The notes: generated from the letters alone by a model not told the origin. DNA of 64,000 nucleotides from WTJO01 sp965660165 (GCA_965660165.1 CBFHYU010000010.1:1-64000); one strand, 5' to 3'. Positions 27,297 to 36,571 are shown, counted from the stretch's first letter. A program made the numbers and translations.

Positions 27297-28502
27297 CTAT
27301 TCTGCCTCCAGCGTTTGAGCCAGCTGCTCATGCCCCATAATATCCCGATTTAGAATATGGAGCGGATCAAAGGCTGTTTTAATTCGAGACTGAAGTTGGG
27401 AGATTTGTTTTACTTGCGGCTGGAATCTGGTGATGGCTGAATGTGCCTTGCCACAGACAAGATGGGCATATCCACCGCCATGATCAGAAATCGTATTGCG
27501 GATGATATTGCCAGCGTCCAAATGCTGTGTATTCAGCCAAACAAGCCCCCCTGCCCAATCTGCAAAATAGCTAAGCTCAATCTGCCCCGATAGATGAGCC
27601 ATTATTTGAGGCAAGCGTGACGGCACAATAGATAATTTCCAAATTTGCCCTGAAACAGGCGCAAACTGTTCGACATTGGTAACAGACTGCCAAAATGTCT
27701 GGCTTTCAGCCTCATCCAAAATGGTAATAGCACCATCAGCATGCAGAATATCTCTCAATGCAGTCATCCTGTCTGCTACAGACACGGCTACCCCTTCGAT
27801 TCTAACATAGCTGGCAAACTGATCTGAAGCAGGCAGAATTGCCCCGCCAGATGGCTCAACAGAAGACCTAAATGCCTTGCTTACAATGGCTTGAGCATTT
27901 ACCAGACTATCAGTTCTAACACAAATAGTCTGCACTGTCTGAGGGCGCGGCAACACCTTTAAGGTAAGCTCAGAGAGTACCGCCAGACGGCCATATGAGC
28001 CGCACATCAATTTTGATAAATCATAGCCAGTAACATTCTTCATCACGCGGCTACCAGATTTGAACTGGTCACATCTGCCAGAAATGGCATCAAATCCAAG
28101 CAGATAATCACGCGCCGCCCCTGCTGAAATACGGCGAGACCCTGATATATTTGTGGCAACCACGCCGCCAATAGTACCGCTATGCTCGGCGCCGAGAAGC
28201 GCTGAAAAATCAGCAGGCTCAAACGCAAGCATCTGGTTATGTGTTGCCAGAAGTGCGTTAATCTCATCAAGTCGTGTGCCAGAGCGCACCACCAAAACCA
28301 GCTCTTCAGGTTCATAATCAATAATGCCTGACATGTCGGCCAGCGATAGCTGTTCTTCGGCAAACACTGGCTCATGCAGTGCAGATTTTGTTTGTGTGCC
28401 TGTAATCGCAAGTGGCCTATTTGATGCCATTGCATCTGAAATTATGGCCTTTATCTCATCATTATTTCGGGGGAATTGTGTCATTAGGATTGTCTCTGGC
28501 AT
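27297..28502 (-). CDS. glcE: Glycolate oxidase FAD-binding subunit GlcE
   Basis: GlcE is the accessory FAD-linked subunit of the glycolate dehydrogenase complex. A PCMH-type FAD domain occupies the N-terminal half (AITGTQTKS, ELVLVVRSGTRLDEI, GGVVATNISGSRRISAGAARDYLLG). The C-terminal half is variable and ends with LQSRIKTAFDPLHILNRD, the usual close of this family. The start may be the ATG at 28502 or one at 28484; neither has a strong ribosome site. It lies 24 bases after glcD. Confidence 0.92.
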   Translation of the reverse strand: MPETILMTQFPRNNDEIKAIISDAMASNRPLAITGTQTKSALHEPVFAEEQLSLADMSGIIDYEPEELVLVVRSGTRLDEINALLATHNQMLAFEPADFSALLGAEHSGTIGGVVATNISGSRRISAGAARDYLLGFDAISGRCDQFKSGSRVMKNVTGYDLSKLMCGSYGRLAVLSELTLKVLPRPQTVQTICVRTDSLVNAQAIVSKAFRSSVEPSGGAILPASDQFASYVRIEGVAVSVADRMTALRDILHADGAITILDEAESQTFWQSVTNVEQFAPVSGQIWKLSIVPSRLPQIMAHLSGQIELSYFADWAGGLVWLNTQHLDAGNIIRNTISDHGGGYAHLVCGKAHSAITRFQPQVKQISQLQSRIKTAFDPLHILNRDIMGHEQLAQTLEAE

Positions 28503-28526
28503 GACGTTTGGCTAAAACGCCAAACG

Positions 28527-30014
28527 TTAGAATCTTGGAATTTCAGGATGAGGCAATTTACCATGATGCACATGAAGCCTGCCTAGCTCGGCACATCTAT
28601 GCAAAACTGGAAATACTTTGCCAGGATTCAACAAATGCTGGGGATCAAACGCACATTTCAGGCGCTGTTGCTGTTTCAGATCATCTTCGGTGAACATTTC
28701 ACCCATCAGGTCACGTTTTTCAATCCCAACCCCATGCTCGCCTGTCAACACACCGCCAAGCGCTACACAATTGCGCAAAATCTCGGCACCAAATTCTTCT
28801 GCCCGTTCAAGCTCGCCTGGCTGGTTGGCATCAAACAGAATCAGCGGGTGCAAATTACCATCTCCCGCATGAAATACATTGGCTACCCTAAGCCCAAATT
28901 TCTGGCTCATTGAGGCCATACGGGTTAGCATTTCAGGCAAGGCTTTGCGCGGAATCGTGCCATCCATACATAAATAGTCTGGCGAAATTCGCCCTACAGC
29001 TGGGAAGGCAGATTTACGCCCTGCCCAGAACTGGTTTCGCTCTTCTTCTGAGGTGCTGGCACGAATTGAACTCGCCCCTGCTGTTTTCACAATCTCAGAT
29101 ACAGCCTCAATCAAATAATCCACCTCTGCTTCAGGGCCGTCTAGCTCAACAATCAACAAGGCTGCGGCCTCTCTTGGATAGCCTGCCCCAACAAAATCTT
29201 CAGCCGCATTGATGGCAGGTCCATCCATCATTTCCATACCGGCTGGAATAATGCCTGCGGCAATTACATCACTTACGGCCTGACCACCCTCTTGAGCGCT
29301 TTCAAAGCCAACCAGTAAGGCGCGCTGGCTAGCTGGCTTGCGCAAAATTCTAACCGTTACTTCTGTGACCACGCCAAGCAACCCCTCAGAGCCTGTCATC
29401 ACACCTAAAATATCAAACCCGTCAGTATCAAGATGGCTACCGCCAATCTTCAAAATCTCGCCATCCATTGTGACCATCTCGATGCCAAGCACATTATTGG
29501 TAGTCAGCCCATATTTTAGACAATGCACCCCGCCTGAATTTTCAGCAATATTACCGCCAATAGAACAGGCTATCTGGCTAGACGGGTCCGGCGCATAATA
29601 AAACCCCTCATCCTGAACAGCTTGCGTGATGCCAAGATTAGTAACACCTGGCTGAGCAGTCACTGCCCTATTTTCGTAATCTATCTTGGTAATTTTATTG
29701 AATTTACCAAGCCCCAAAAGCACCCCATCTGATAGTGGAATAGCGCCCCCTGAAAGAGATGTGCCTGCCCCTCTTGGTACAATTTTTACAGCATTATCAC
29801 GACACCAGCGCATAACATCTGCTACTTGCTGGCTGGTTTCAGGCAATACCACGACCAATGGCTGGTTGCGATATGCAGACAGCCCGTCTGTATCAAACGC
29901 ACTCATGCTTTTTTCATCATCAATGACACAATTTACAGGTAATAAAGATGTCAGCGCGGATACAATTTCGGCACGTCTATTAAGAATGTTGGAATCTGTG
30001 GGCGGCAAATGCAT
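28527..30014 (-). CDS. glcD: Glycolate oxidase FAD-linked catalytic subunit GlcD
   Basis: GlcD oxidises glycolate (and often D-lactate) to the 2-keto acid. The FAD domain shows VPRGAGTSLSGGAIP and the covalent/ADP-binding region GGNIAENSGGVHCLKYG. The C-terminal domain has NVFHAGDGNLHPLI and GGVLTGEHGVG. From the ATG at 30014 the protein has 495 residues; AGGA lies 7 bases upstream, so I reject a TTG start 45 bases earlier. It is the first gene of glcDEF. Glycolate is a major phytoplankton exudate, consistent with a marine heterotroph (inference). A dyad upstream could be an operator. Confidence 0.94.
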   Translation of the reverse strand: MHLPPTDSNILNRRAEIVSALTSLLPVNCVIDDEKSMSAFDTDGLSAYRNQPLVVVLPETSQQVADVMRWCRDNAVKIVPRGAGTSLSGGAIPLSDGVLLGLGKFNKITKIDYENRAVTAQPGVTNLGITQAVQDEGFYYAPDPSSQIACSIGGNIAENSGGVHCLKYGLTTNNVLGIEMVTMDGEILKIGGSHLDTDGFDILGVMTGSEGLLGVVTEVTVRILRKPASQRALLVGFESAQEGGQAVSDVIAAGIIPAGMEMMDGPAINAAEDFVGAGYPREAAALLIVELDGPEAEVDYLIEAVSEIVKTAGASSIRASTSEEERNQFWAGRKSAFPAVGRISPDYLCMDGTIPRKALPEMLTRMASMSQKFGLRVANVFHAGDGNLHPLILFDANQPGELERAEEFGAEILRNCVALGGVLTGEHGVGIEKRDLMGEMFTEDDLKQQQRLKCAFDPQHLLNPGKVFPVLHRCAELGRLHVHHGKLPHPEIPRF

Positions 30015-30102
30015 AGCGTAATCCTGTAGAGTTGGCGCAAAGATGGCGTTACCAATCAATTACAGCCTTAACTATCTTTTTCAATAGGATTGATCTTGAA
30101 AC

Positions 30103-30127
30103 TGCCACTATCAGCCGTGAAGTGGCA
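30103..30127. promoter_or_regulatory. Dyad upstream of glcD
   Basis: TGCCACT (30103-30109) and AGTGGCA (30121-30127) form a perfect 7-base dyad with an 11-base spacer, about 90 bases before the glcD start. It is a candidate operator for a glycolate-responsive regulator, but no regulator gene lies nearby. I found no convincing sigma-70 promoter in this gap. Confidence 0.35.
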
Positions 30128-30179
30128 CGAATAACACTAGGCTTTTCGTATCGTGGAACATGCTTCCGCAAATTGAAAA

Positions 30180-30206
30180 AGCCGCATATCCAAGATAGAT
30201 GCGGCT
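30180..30206 (-). terminator. Rho-independent terminator of rpmJ
   Basis: An 8-base perfect stem (AGCCGCAT at 30180-30187, ATGCGGCT at 30199-30206) with an 11-base loop is followed on the minus strand by five T, counting the last stem base. It lies 37 bases past the rpmJ stop. Confidence 0.88.
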
Positions 30207-30242
30207 AATCAATAGTGATGAATCACACTGTCGGGCGGCTAA

Positions 30243-30368
30243 TTAGCCCTGACGTGCTTTCATTCTTGGGTTCTTTTTGTTTATCACATAAAGACGGCCG
30301 CGACGACGCACCACTTGACAGTTACGGTCGCGGTTTTTCAAGGTTTTAAGAGAGCTTGCAACTTTCAT
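30243..30368 (-). CDS. rpmJ: Ribosomal protein L36
   Basis: This 41-residue basic protein (MKVASSLKTLKNRDRN at the start, then CQVVRRRGRLYVINKKNPRM) is bacterial L36. It has the insertion and lacks the CxxC...CxxxxH zinc ligands of the other L36 type, as is usual in alphaproteobacteria. It is a single-gene transcription unit with its own promoter and a strong terminator. Confidence 0.96.
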   Translation of the reverse strand: MKVASSLKTLKNRDRNCQVVRRRGRLYVINKKNPRMKARQG

Positions 30369-30421
30369 GATCTTTACTTTCGCCCACATGCCCATAACGG
30401 GCTAATTCAATTTGAGACCGC

Positions 30422-30450
30422 ACCATAGCCAACAGACCGGCTAAGGTCAA
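30422..30450 (-). promoter_or_regulatory. rpmJ promoter
   Basis: On the minus strand TTGACC (30445-30450) and TATGGT (30422-30427) are 17 bases apart. The -35 box is next to the msrA stop. The expected start is near 30415, giving a monocistronic transcript of about 240 bases down to the terminator. Confidence 0.72.
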
Positions 30451-30452
30451 GT

Positions 30453-31100
30453 CTAAAGGCGAAAATCAGCTGAAACCTGACAGCCTGATAATCCGCAATA
30501 TCCATTTGGGTTTTTATGAAGATATTGCTGATGATAATCTTCGGCATAGAAAAATGCGCTCTCAATAGCAATTTCTGTAGTGATAGTGCCATATCCAGCG
30601 CTTGCTAGTGCTAGCCCAAACTGACGGGCTGTCTGCTGTGCTATCTGCAATGAAGCATCATCGGCAAGATATAGTGCTGATCTGTATTGTGTGCCTCTAT
30701 CATTGCCTTGCCGCATCCCTTGGGTTGGGTCATGTTCTTCCCAAAATAGTTTTAGCAGTGTTTTGAGTGCTATCTTTTTGGAATCAAACATAATCATCAC
30801 AGCTTCGGTATGGCCAGTCTGGCCAGAACATACTTCTTCATAGGTTGGATTTGGGGTGATTCCACCAGCATATCCTACCGCCGTGCAATAGACACCATCT
30901 AGTTGCCAGAATAGCCGTTCTGCCCCCCAAAAACATCCCATGCCTACAACAAGCCTGCTTAAATCTTCTGGAAATGGCGGCGTAAGGCAAGTGCCTAGCA
31001 CAGTGTGGGGGCGCAATTCGGCAATAGGCATATCTCTGCCAGGCAGGGCTTCTGCAGTTACAGGCAGTCTGGTTTTGAACGGGTTTGTGAAAAATATCAT
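30453..31100 (-). CDS. msrA: Peptide methionine sulfoxide reductase A
   Basis: MsrA repairs the S-epimer of oxidised methionine. The catalytic Cys56 is in GCFWGAER, with TAVGYAGG and GHTEAVMIMFD as the next conserved blocks and YHQQYLHKNPNGYC near the end; Cys residues in GYCGLSGC can serve as resolving cysteines. The length of 215 residues and an N-terminal extension of about 50 residues match the E. coli-type enzyme. It lies 78 bases downstream of pgk with AAGAAGAG before its ATG. Confidence 0.95.
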   Translation of the reverse strand: MIFFTNPFKTRLPVTAEALPGRDMPIAELRPHTVLGTCLTPPFPEDLSRLVVGMGCFWGAERLFWQLDGVYCTAVGYAGGITPNPTYEEVCSGQTGHTEAVMIMFDSKKIALKTLLKLFWEEHDPTQGMRQGNDRGTQYRSALYLADDASLQIAQQTARQFGLALASAGYGTITTEIAIESAFFYAEDYHQQYLHKNPNGYCGLSGCQVSADFRL

Positions 31101-31178
31101 GTCTCTTCTTTATGCAGAATCAGGGAATCAACTATTACACTGTTCCTTTATTAAGAGATGAAGGCTAGTGAAAATTTT

Positions 31179-32357
31179 TCAACCCTCTAATGCTTCTATT
31201 CCAGGTAGTATTTTTCCTTCAATCCATTCCAGAAATGCGCCACCAGCAAGAGATACATAGCTAAAATCATCCCGAACGCCTGCCCCGTTCAGCGCAGCCA
31301 CTGTATCGCCGCCACCAGCAACAGATACCAACCCCTTAGCCGTGGCACTTGCAACATGCTGTGCAAGGCTGAAGGTGCCTGCATCAAAGCCAGCAAGCTC
31401 AAACGCGCCCATAGGCCCATTCCATAACACGGTATGTGCAGAATCAATGACCGAGCTAAACGATGCGCATGTTTGCGGGCCAATATCTAGCATCATCTCA
31501 GTGCTAGCCAGCCCCTCAGAGAGTATAGCTGTTCTTGAGGGCGCGTTGGCTGAGAACGTCTCAGAGACAATGCCATCTTCTGGCAAGTGAATTGTGCATC
31601 CATTAGCGTCTGCGCCCGCTTCAATCTGTTTTACAATATCACGCATGTCTGGTTCTGCCAGAGAGGCGCCCATCTCGTGCCCACGCGCCAATGCAAAGGT
31701 ATTTGCCATGCCGCCGCCAAGCAAAATATGATCTGTTTTCTGAACAAGATGATTTAGTACCGCAAGTTTGGTCGATACTTTTGCGCCGCCTACCACGGCT
31801 ACAACAGGGCGCTTTGGTGCTTTCAGCACTGTGTTTAATGCGGTTACTTCGGCATTTAGCAACGCACCAGCATAGGCTGGCAACAGCGATGCGATAGCAT
31901 GGGTTGACGCATGCGCCCGATGCGCACATGAAAAGGCATCATTGATATAAATCTCGCCAAACCGTGCCAATTGCCTAGCAAAGCCAGCATCATTTGTCTC
32001 TTCTCCAGCAAAAAACCTTAGATTTTCAAGCAATATGATAGGCGGCTCTGCTGGAATCTCTGAATCTGGTATATCAGGCGAGATTAACGGCACCGACACC
32101 CCAAATATCTGCGCTAGATAGTCAGCGACTGGCTGAAGCGAATATTCAGGCTTCACCTGCCCTTTGGGACGCCCTAGATGAGAACATAGCCTTAGCTTAA
32201 CACCAGCCTCCAGCAATGCCTTCAGCCCGTCAATCGTTCTGTCTATTCGGGTTGTATCTGTGATTTTACCCTGTTCAAGGGGGCAATTATAATCTACCCG
32301 AATAAGACAGCTTTTTGCTGAAATATCACCAGATAGCAGGTGTGTAATAGTCTTCAT
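31179..32357 (-). CDS. pgk: Phosphoglycerate kinase
   Basis: Pgk transfers phosphate between 1,3-bisphosphoglycerate and ADP. CLIRVDYNCPLEQGKITDTTRI is close to the canonical N-terminal motif, where most Pgk proteins read RVDxNVP. Substrate-binding SHLGRPKG, ENLRFFAGEE and the C-terminal SVAGGGDTVAAL are present. The ATG at 32357 gives 392 residues with GGGG 6 bases upstream; another ATG directly precedes it. An upstream TTG at 32435 would add 26 residues without family support. It is divergent from azlC; no other glycolytic gene is adjacent. Confidence 0.95.
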   Translation of the reverse strand: MKTITHLLSGDISAKSCLIRVDYNCPLEQGKITDTTRIDRTIDGLKALLEAGVKLRLCSHLGRPKGQVKPEYSLQPVADYLAQIFGVSVPLISPDIPDSEIPAEPPIILLENLRFFAGEETNDAGFARQLARFGEIYINDAFSCAHRAHASTHAIASLLPAYAGALLNAEVTALNTVLKAPKRPVVAVVGGAKVSTKLAVLNHLVQKTDHILLGGGMANTFALARGHEMGASLAEPDMRDIVKQIEAGADANGCTIHLPEDGIVSETFSANAPSRTAILSEGLASTEMMLDIGPQTCASFSSVIDSAHTVLWNGPMGAFELAGFDAGTFSLAQHVASATAKGLVSVAGGGDTVAALNGAGVRDDFSYVSLAGGAFLEWIEGKILPGIEALEG

Positions 32358-32450
32358 CATGTTCCCCGACAGTAATTTGTCTTTCTCTGGTACAAAATTC
32401 AACGCAAATATGCAATATAGGCTTATAGTGGCCATGTAAGGAATCCCAAT

Positions 32451-33155
32451 ATGACACCGCCCAGCTCTGCTTTCGCTGAATTTAAGTCAGGACTGCTAGA
32501 TGAATTGCCACTTCAGGCAGGCATTATTCCGTTTGGCATGGTCTATGGCATTTTGGGCATTGAAAGCGGCATGTCTGCGCTTGAGACATTTATGCTTTCT
32601 TCGTTGCTGTTTGGCGGTGCAAGCCAGATAGTCTTTACCCAGCTAGTAAGCACAGCTACCCCTGCCCTTATCATCATCAGCTCAATTGCGGCGATAAATG
32701 CACGCCATATGCTCTATTCAACCTCAATGTTGCCATTTCTTGGCCATCTATCGTTAAGATGGCGTATAGTGTTGAGCTATTTGTTAACTGACGAAGCCTA
32801 TGCAGTCAGCATCAGACGCTATATGAATGTGCCGCATAATCCGCATATGCATTATCATCTGCTAGGAAGCGGGCTATTGTTATTTATTGTCTGGCAACTT
32901 TCAACATTGGCAGGCATTCTGCTTGGCACAGCAATTCCAAAAGAATTAGCGCTAGGCTTTGCTATTCCGTTATCTTTTATGGCGATTATGATCCCGCTAT
33001 TAACCTCAGCTCCCCAGATAATAGCCGCTCTCAGCGCCGCTATAATTGCGCTGTCATGCCAGTCTTTGCCGTGGAATAGCTGGCTAATTCTGGCAGCGCT
33101 TGGCGGCATAGGCGCAGGAATTATCACTGATAGATGGTTTGGGGATCGCTCATGA
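32451..33155 (+). CDS. azlC: AzlC-family branched-chain amino acid exporter, large subunit
   Basis: AzlC and AzlD form a two-part exporter of branched-chain amino acids and analogues. The 234-residue protein has about seven hydrophobic segments and family features such as IPFGMVYGILGIESGMS, SLLFGGASQIVFTQL and INARHMLYSTSM. AAGGA lies 8 bases upstream. The stop overlaps the azlD start (ATGA), so the subunits are coupled. Exact substrate is inferred from family. Confidence 0.92.
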   Translation: MTPPSSAFAEFKSGLLDELPLQAGIIPFGMVYGILGIESGMSALETFMLSSLLFGGASQIVFTQLVSTATPALIIISSIAAINARHMLYSTSMLPFLGHLSLRWRIVLSYLLTDEAYAVSIRRYMNVPHNPHMHYHLLGSGLLLFIVWQLSTLAGILLGTAIPKELALGFAIPLSFMAIMIPLLTSAPQIIAALSAAIIALSCQSLPWNSWLILAALGGIGAGIITDRWFGDRS

Positions 33156-33463
33156 TTTGGTTTATTATTATATGTTGTGGGCTAGCAACCTTTGCGGCAC
33201 GGTTTCTGCCCCTTAGTGGTATTCTGCCTGCTGAATTGCCCAAACCCGTGCAACGCGCGATGAAATTTGTGCCAGTATCTGTACTGATGCCAATCATTTT
33301 ATCTGGAATTTTTGTATCATCCGAAGGGCAAATAGAGCTTATTGACAATATGCGAATTTATGCCGCCCTTCTTGCAGCAGCTGTTGCGATTGTAACCAAA
33401 AATGTGATTTTGACGATTATTACAGGGCTGTCCTGTTTATGGGCGCTGGAATTTCTATTATGA
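33152..33463 (+). CDS. azlD: AzlD-family exporter, small subunit
   Basis: This 103-residue protein with three to four membrane segments is the small partner of AzlC. FAARFLPL near the start and FVPVSVLMPIIL are typical. The start at 33152 overlaps the azlC stop; an in-frame ATG at 33134 is less likely. The last 6 bases overlap the convergent exporter gene. Confidence 0.9.
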   Translation: MIWFIIICCGLATFAARFLPLSGILPAELPKPVQRAMKFVPVSVLMPIILSGIFVSSEGQIELIDNMRIYAALLAAAVAIVTKNVILTIITGLSCLWALEFLL

Positions 33464-34369
33464 TAGTTTGCCAAGAAATCTGTTAACTCGCCCATCCATT
33501 ACCAATAGCCCTATAGCTACCAGCCCAAAGCCTATCATATCTGAATAGCTCACAAATTGCTTTAGCAAAATAGCATCGATAATAAGCGCAAATACAGGCA
33601 CAATAATCGTGACAAGCATCAGATTAGAGGCACCTGCAAGCTCAAGAATACGGAAATATAATGGATAGGCTAGCGCTGTTCCAAACACCCCAAGCCCGAT
33701 TACCAGCATCAGCATATCAATAGGTGCAGACAAAAGCCCAAGCTGAGGCAGGCCAGATACCAGACTAGCTAGAAACACTGAAATAATAGCAGAACATATC
33801 AGCATCACAACCGCGCCATGAAGTGGCGGAAAGGCAGACAATTTCAGCTTCCCCCACACCCCTGCCAGCGCATATGAGATGGTGGCAAGAATAATCGCAA
33901 TCTGCCCCCATAATACACCATCTTCTAAACTGGCTGATGACAGATTTTCAATCCCAATCGCAATAACAACCCCAAAAATTCCGATAATCACCCCCAAAAT
34001 ACGGTGACCTTTGGCAGGTTCAGCTACCAAAAACAGCCCTGAAATAATTACGCCCATAAAGGCTGTATTTGCGTTCAGAATGGACGCCATACCGCCTGTG
34101 ACATATTGCTGACCAATGGCGATAAGACTAAAGGGGATAATATTATTCAACAGCCCCATCACCCATCCAGCCTGCCATAATGTGCGGCTTGGGGCAGGCA
34201 TCTTTCCGCAAACTGATAGCCATATTGTTAGTGCGGCTGCGCCTGTCACCAGCCGAACACTTACCAGCCAGAATGGATCCAGACTGTTTAGCCCCACTTC
34301 GATAAAATAGAATGAGGCGCCCCAGATAACCGATAGCAAGAGCAACAAGCCCCATGCAAAAGATGACAT
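33458..34369 (-). CDS. EamA/DMT-family transporter
   Basis: The 303-residue protein has ten hydrophobic segments in two EamA repeats, with SVIWGASFYFIEVGLNSLDPFW at the N-terminus and AYPLYFRILELAGASNLMLVTIIVPVFA in the second repeat. Members export amino acids or other metabolites; no substrate can be assigned from the sequence. It converges on azlCD. A second EamA protein in this window (44933-45829) is a different subfamily. Confidence 0.9.
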   Translation of the reverse strand: MSSFAWGLLLLLSVIWGASFYFIEVGLNSLDPFWLVSVRLVTGAAALTIWLSVCGKMPAPSRTLWQAGWVMGLLNNIIPFSLIAIGQQYVTGGMASILNANTAFMGVIISGLFLVAEPAKGHRILGVIIGIFGVVIAIGIENLSSASLEDGVLWGQIAIILATISYALAGVWGKLKLSAFPPLHGAVVMLICSAIISVFLASLVSGLPQLGLLSAPIDMLMLVIGLGVFGTALAYPLYFRILELAGASNLMLVTIIVPVFALIIDAILLKQFVSYSDMIGFGLVAIGLLVMDGRVNRFLGKLS

Positions 34370-34407
34370 AATCTGCTCTATGATAAGTTGATCGCTTTCA
34401 TCTGGAC

Positions 34408-35172
34408 TTAATTCATAAAGGAAGTCAATGATGCATAACCAAGCCTGACACCCATAAAGGTAAATAATAACAGCACCAGCTTACGAAACCAAACAGCACT
34501 AATAAAGGGGCGCATCTTCTCGCCAATGCCAAAGCCAATAATTGCGGTAATGCTGCCTAAAACCCCATATCCCAAAATCCCAACATGAAAAATTGAGGTC
34601 ATGCTATAGCCAAACATAATCGGCACACATCCGAGCGTTATCAGAAATCCCGTTGCATCAATAAATTGTCTTGGCGAGACATTCTTCATCACCAGATAGA
34701 TTGTAATCGGCACACCCCATGTTGAGGTTAGCCCTCCAAAAATCCCTGCAAACCCGCCCAGAATATATTGAAATAGCGTGTCAAGACGGGGCGGCAGATA
34801 CAATGCGTGCCCAAATAGTTGGTTCAAAGCAAAGGCCAGAATTGAAACTGCAATCATCAATCTGATAACATCATTGCCGAGCGATGCTGCCAGAAGCGCA
34901 GAACCTGTCATACATATCATCATGATAGTGGCAAACCGCCAATAGCTAGAAACAAGCAACCTGATATTTTCAGCCCTGTATAGCTGATATAAATTGGTAA
35001 TCACCATCGGCATCACATTAAGCCCAATAGCCTCAAGCGGGGTAACAGCGAGTGTGAGCAAGCTTAGGGCTGTTGTCGGCAGACCTATACCGATAACCCC
35101 TTTAATAATCCCTGCAATAAAAAAAGTGACACTGACTATGACAGTCAGTTCTGCTGTCATCAGGCTAATCAC
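34408..35172 (-). CDS. TSUP (TauE/SafE)-family permease
   Basis: The 254-residue protein has about eight membrane segments. FIAGIIKGVIGIGLPTTALSLL is the first TSUP repeat motif and FAGIFGGLTSTWGVPITIYLV the second. Family members move sulfite, sulfonates or related anions; the substrate here is unknown. The GTG start overlaps the stop of the upstream dehydratase gene (GTGA), which suggests coupling; an ATG four codons later is the alternative. Confidence 0.88.
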   Translation of the reverse strand: MISLMTAELTVIVSVTFFIAGIIKGVIGIGLPTTALSLLTLAVTPLEAIGLNVMPMVITNLYQLYRAENIRLLVSSYWRFATIMMICMTGSALLAASLGNDVIRLMIAVSILAFALNQLFGHALYLPPRLDTLFQYILGGFAGIFGGLTSTWGVPITIYLVMKNVSPRQFIDATGFLITLGCVPIMFGYSMTSIFHVGILGYGVLGSITAIIGFGIGEKMRPFISAVWFRKLVLLLFTFMGVRLGYASLTSFMN

Positions 35173-35477
35173 AAAATGCCTGCTTGTCTGATGCTTGCCT
35201 GAAGATGCATGGCCTGAGCAAGGTCAATATCCAGCTTGGTTACACCGCCTGCATCATGGGTTGTAAGCCGTATCGAAACACGATTATAGACATTTGACCA
35301 TTCAGGGTGATGATTCATCTTGTCAGCGATGATAGCTATCTGCATCATAAAGCTCATGGCACTGGCAAAACTGTCAAACCGATAGCCTATTGATAATGCA
35401 TTATCAGCATCATCAAATTGCCAGTCTGGCAAGGATGATAAATAGGTTAAGATTTCCTGTTTTGAGAGGACAGACAC
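35169..35477 (-). CDS. phhB: Pterin-4a-carbinolamine dehydratase
   Basis: This enzyme family dehydrates the 4a-hydroxypterin product of aromatic amino acid hydroxylases. The active-site block is DKMNHHPEWSNVYNRVSIRLTTHD, with the His-His-Pro and later His residues of the family. It has 102 residues. It starts with GTG, preceded by AAGGAG at 6 bases. No phenylalanine hydroxylase is adjacent, so it may serve another role such as molybdopterin-linked or pterin recycling functions. Confidence 0.92.
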   Translation of the reverse strand: MSVLSKQEILTYLSSLPDWQFDDADNALSIGYRFDSFASAMSFMMQIAIIADKMNHHPEWSNVYNRVSIRLTTHDAGGVTKLDIDLAQAMHLQASIRQAGIL

Positions 35478-35554
35478 AAAATGCTCCTTATCAATGGTTT
35501 AGCTAGTTTTCGAGACGAACAAGCCTATCTCATCATAGGACAGGATGCGCGATA

Positions 35555-36013
35555 TTGAAATCTCTACTTTTTGTATCACATACCCCCTCGGACAATACTA
35601 CTGCACTTGCTAGCCTTGCAAAAACAGCCATTTGTGAATATGCCCCATCGCTTCAGCTTATCGCAAAACAGCCTCATCAGGTACAGATACAAGATGGGCT
35701 GGCATGTGATGGCATCATTATTGGAACACTTGAGAATATCGGCTATATGTCAGGCATGACCAAAGATATGTTTGACAGATGCTATAATGGATGGCTTGAC
35801 AAGCAGGCAGGGTTACCTGCCCTTATTTATATTCGCGCAGGCCATGATGGTACCGCCACAAACCATGCCATTACCGCCATCTCAACAGGCCTAAAATGGC
35901 GACTTATTCAGCCGCCTATTATGCTGTCAGGGCGTTATTCAGACGCATTTGGCACTTTATTGTCTGAGCAGGTAGCTGGATTTGCGCTTGGGCTTGAGCA
36001 GGGTATTTACTAA
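35555..36013 (+). CDS. Flavodoxin-fold FMN-binding protein
   Basis: The 152-residue protein has a flavodoxin/NADPH-dependent FMN reductase outline. FVSHTPSDNTTALA is the phosphate-binding loop after the first strand, and DGIIIGTLENIGYMSGMTKDMFDRCYN is the family block that contacts the flavin. The start appears to be TTG, because the first strand KSLLFV begins directly after it and AGGA lies 9 bases upstream. Its redox partner and substrate are unknown. It precedes a septation-type membrane gene by 20 bases. Confidence 0.78.
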   Translation: MKSLLFVSHTPSDNTTALASLAKTAICEYAPSLQLIAKQPHQVQIQDGLACDGIIIGTLENIGYMSGMTKDMFDRCYNGWLDKQAGLPALIYIRAGHDGTATNHAITAISTGLKWRLIQPPIMLSGRYSDAFGTLLSEQVAGFALGLEQGIY

Positions 36014-36033
36014 AAGAATAGGGTCAGAATTTT

Positions 36034-36570
36034 ATGCGTATCATGTCAATGGCAAGTGAAATTCTGCCCCTAATTGCTTTTTTTATGGGCAATCATTTCG
36101 GCAATATTTTTATTGCGGCGAGTGCCGGCACTATCACAGCTGCGATTGTAATACTGATGACTAGATTTACTGAGAATAGATGGGCATATTTTGCACTATT
36201 TTCGGTGCTTATGCAGGCTATTTTTACCTTATTTGCGCTCATTCTGGCAGATAGCCTATTTATCAAAATCCAACCAACGCTGTTTAATGGAATGTTTGGA
36301 ATTGTCCTGCTGGCAGGCTGGTCTCGCAGTAAGGCTGTGATGAAGCTATTTTTCAGCGCACAATTCCAGCTTACCGACCAGACATGGCTTACCCTTTCGA
36401 TGCGCTGGGGCATCTTTTTTTGCTGTAACGCAATTTTGAATGAATGGGCATGGCGGCATTTAAGTGATGATGGATGGGTCTATTTCAAGATATTTTTTGT
36501 AGCGCCAGCAAGCTTGCTATTCATGCTGGCACAAATCCCGGTCACATTAAGGGGCAGAACAGATAAATAA
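36034..36570 (+). CDS. yciB: YciB/IspZ-type inner-membrane septation protein
   Basis: The 178-residue protein has five to six membrane segments. Family blocks include ILPLIAFFMG, FIKIQPTLFNGMFG, WLTLSMRWGIFFC and NEWAWRHLSDDGWVYFKIF. YciB proteins affect septum placement and envelope synthesis and interact with divisome and elongasome parts in other bacteria. It follows the flavodoxin-fold gene in an apparent two-gene unit and converges on the hydroxyacid oxidase gene with a 1-base gap. Confidence 0.9.
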   Translation: MRIMSMASEILPLIAFFMGNHFGNIFIAASAGTITAAIVILMTRFTENRWAYFALFSVLMQAIFTLFALILADSLFIKIQPTLFNGMFGIVLLAGWSRSKAVMKLFFSAQFQLTDQTWLTLSMRWGIFFCCNAILNEWAWRHLSDDGWVYFKIFFVAPASLLFMLAQIPVTLRGRTDK

Positions 36571-36571
36571 G

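Noticed and set aside
30015..30059. Upstream TTG start for glcD
   Set aside because: AGGA lies 7 bases before the ATG at 30014, inside this extension, and the shorter protein matches the family.
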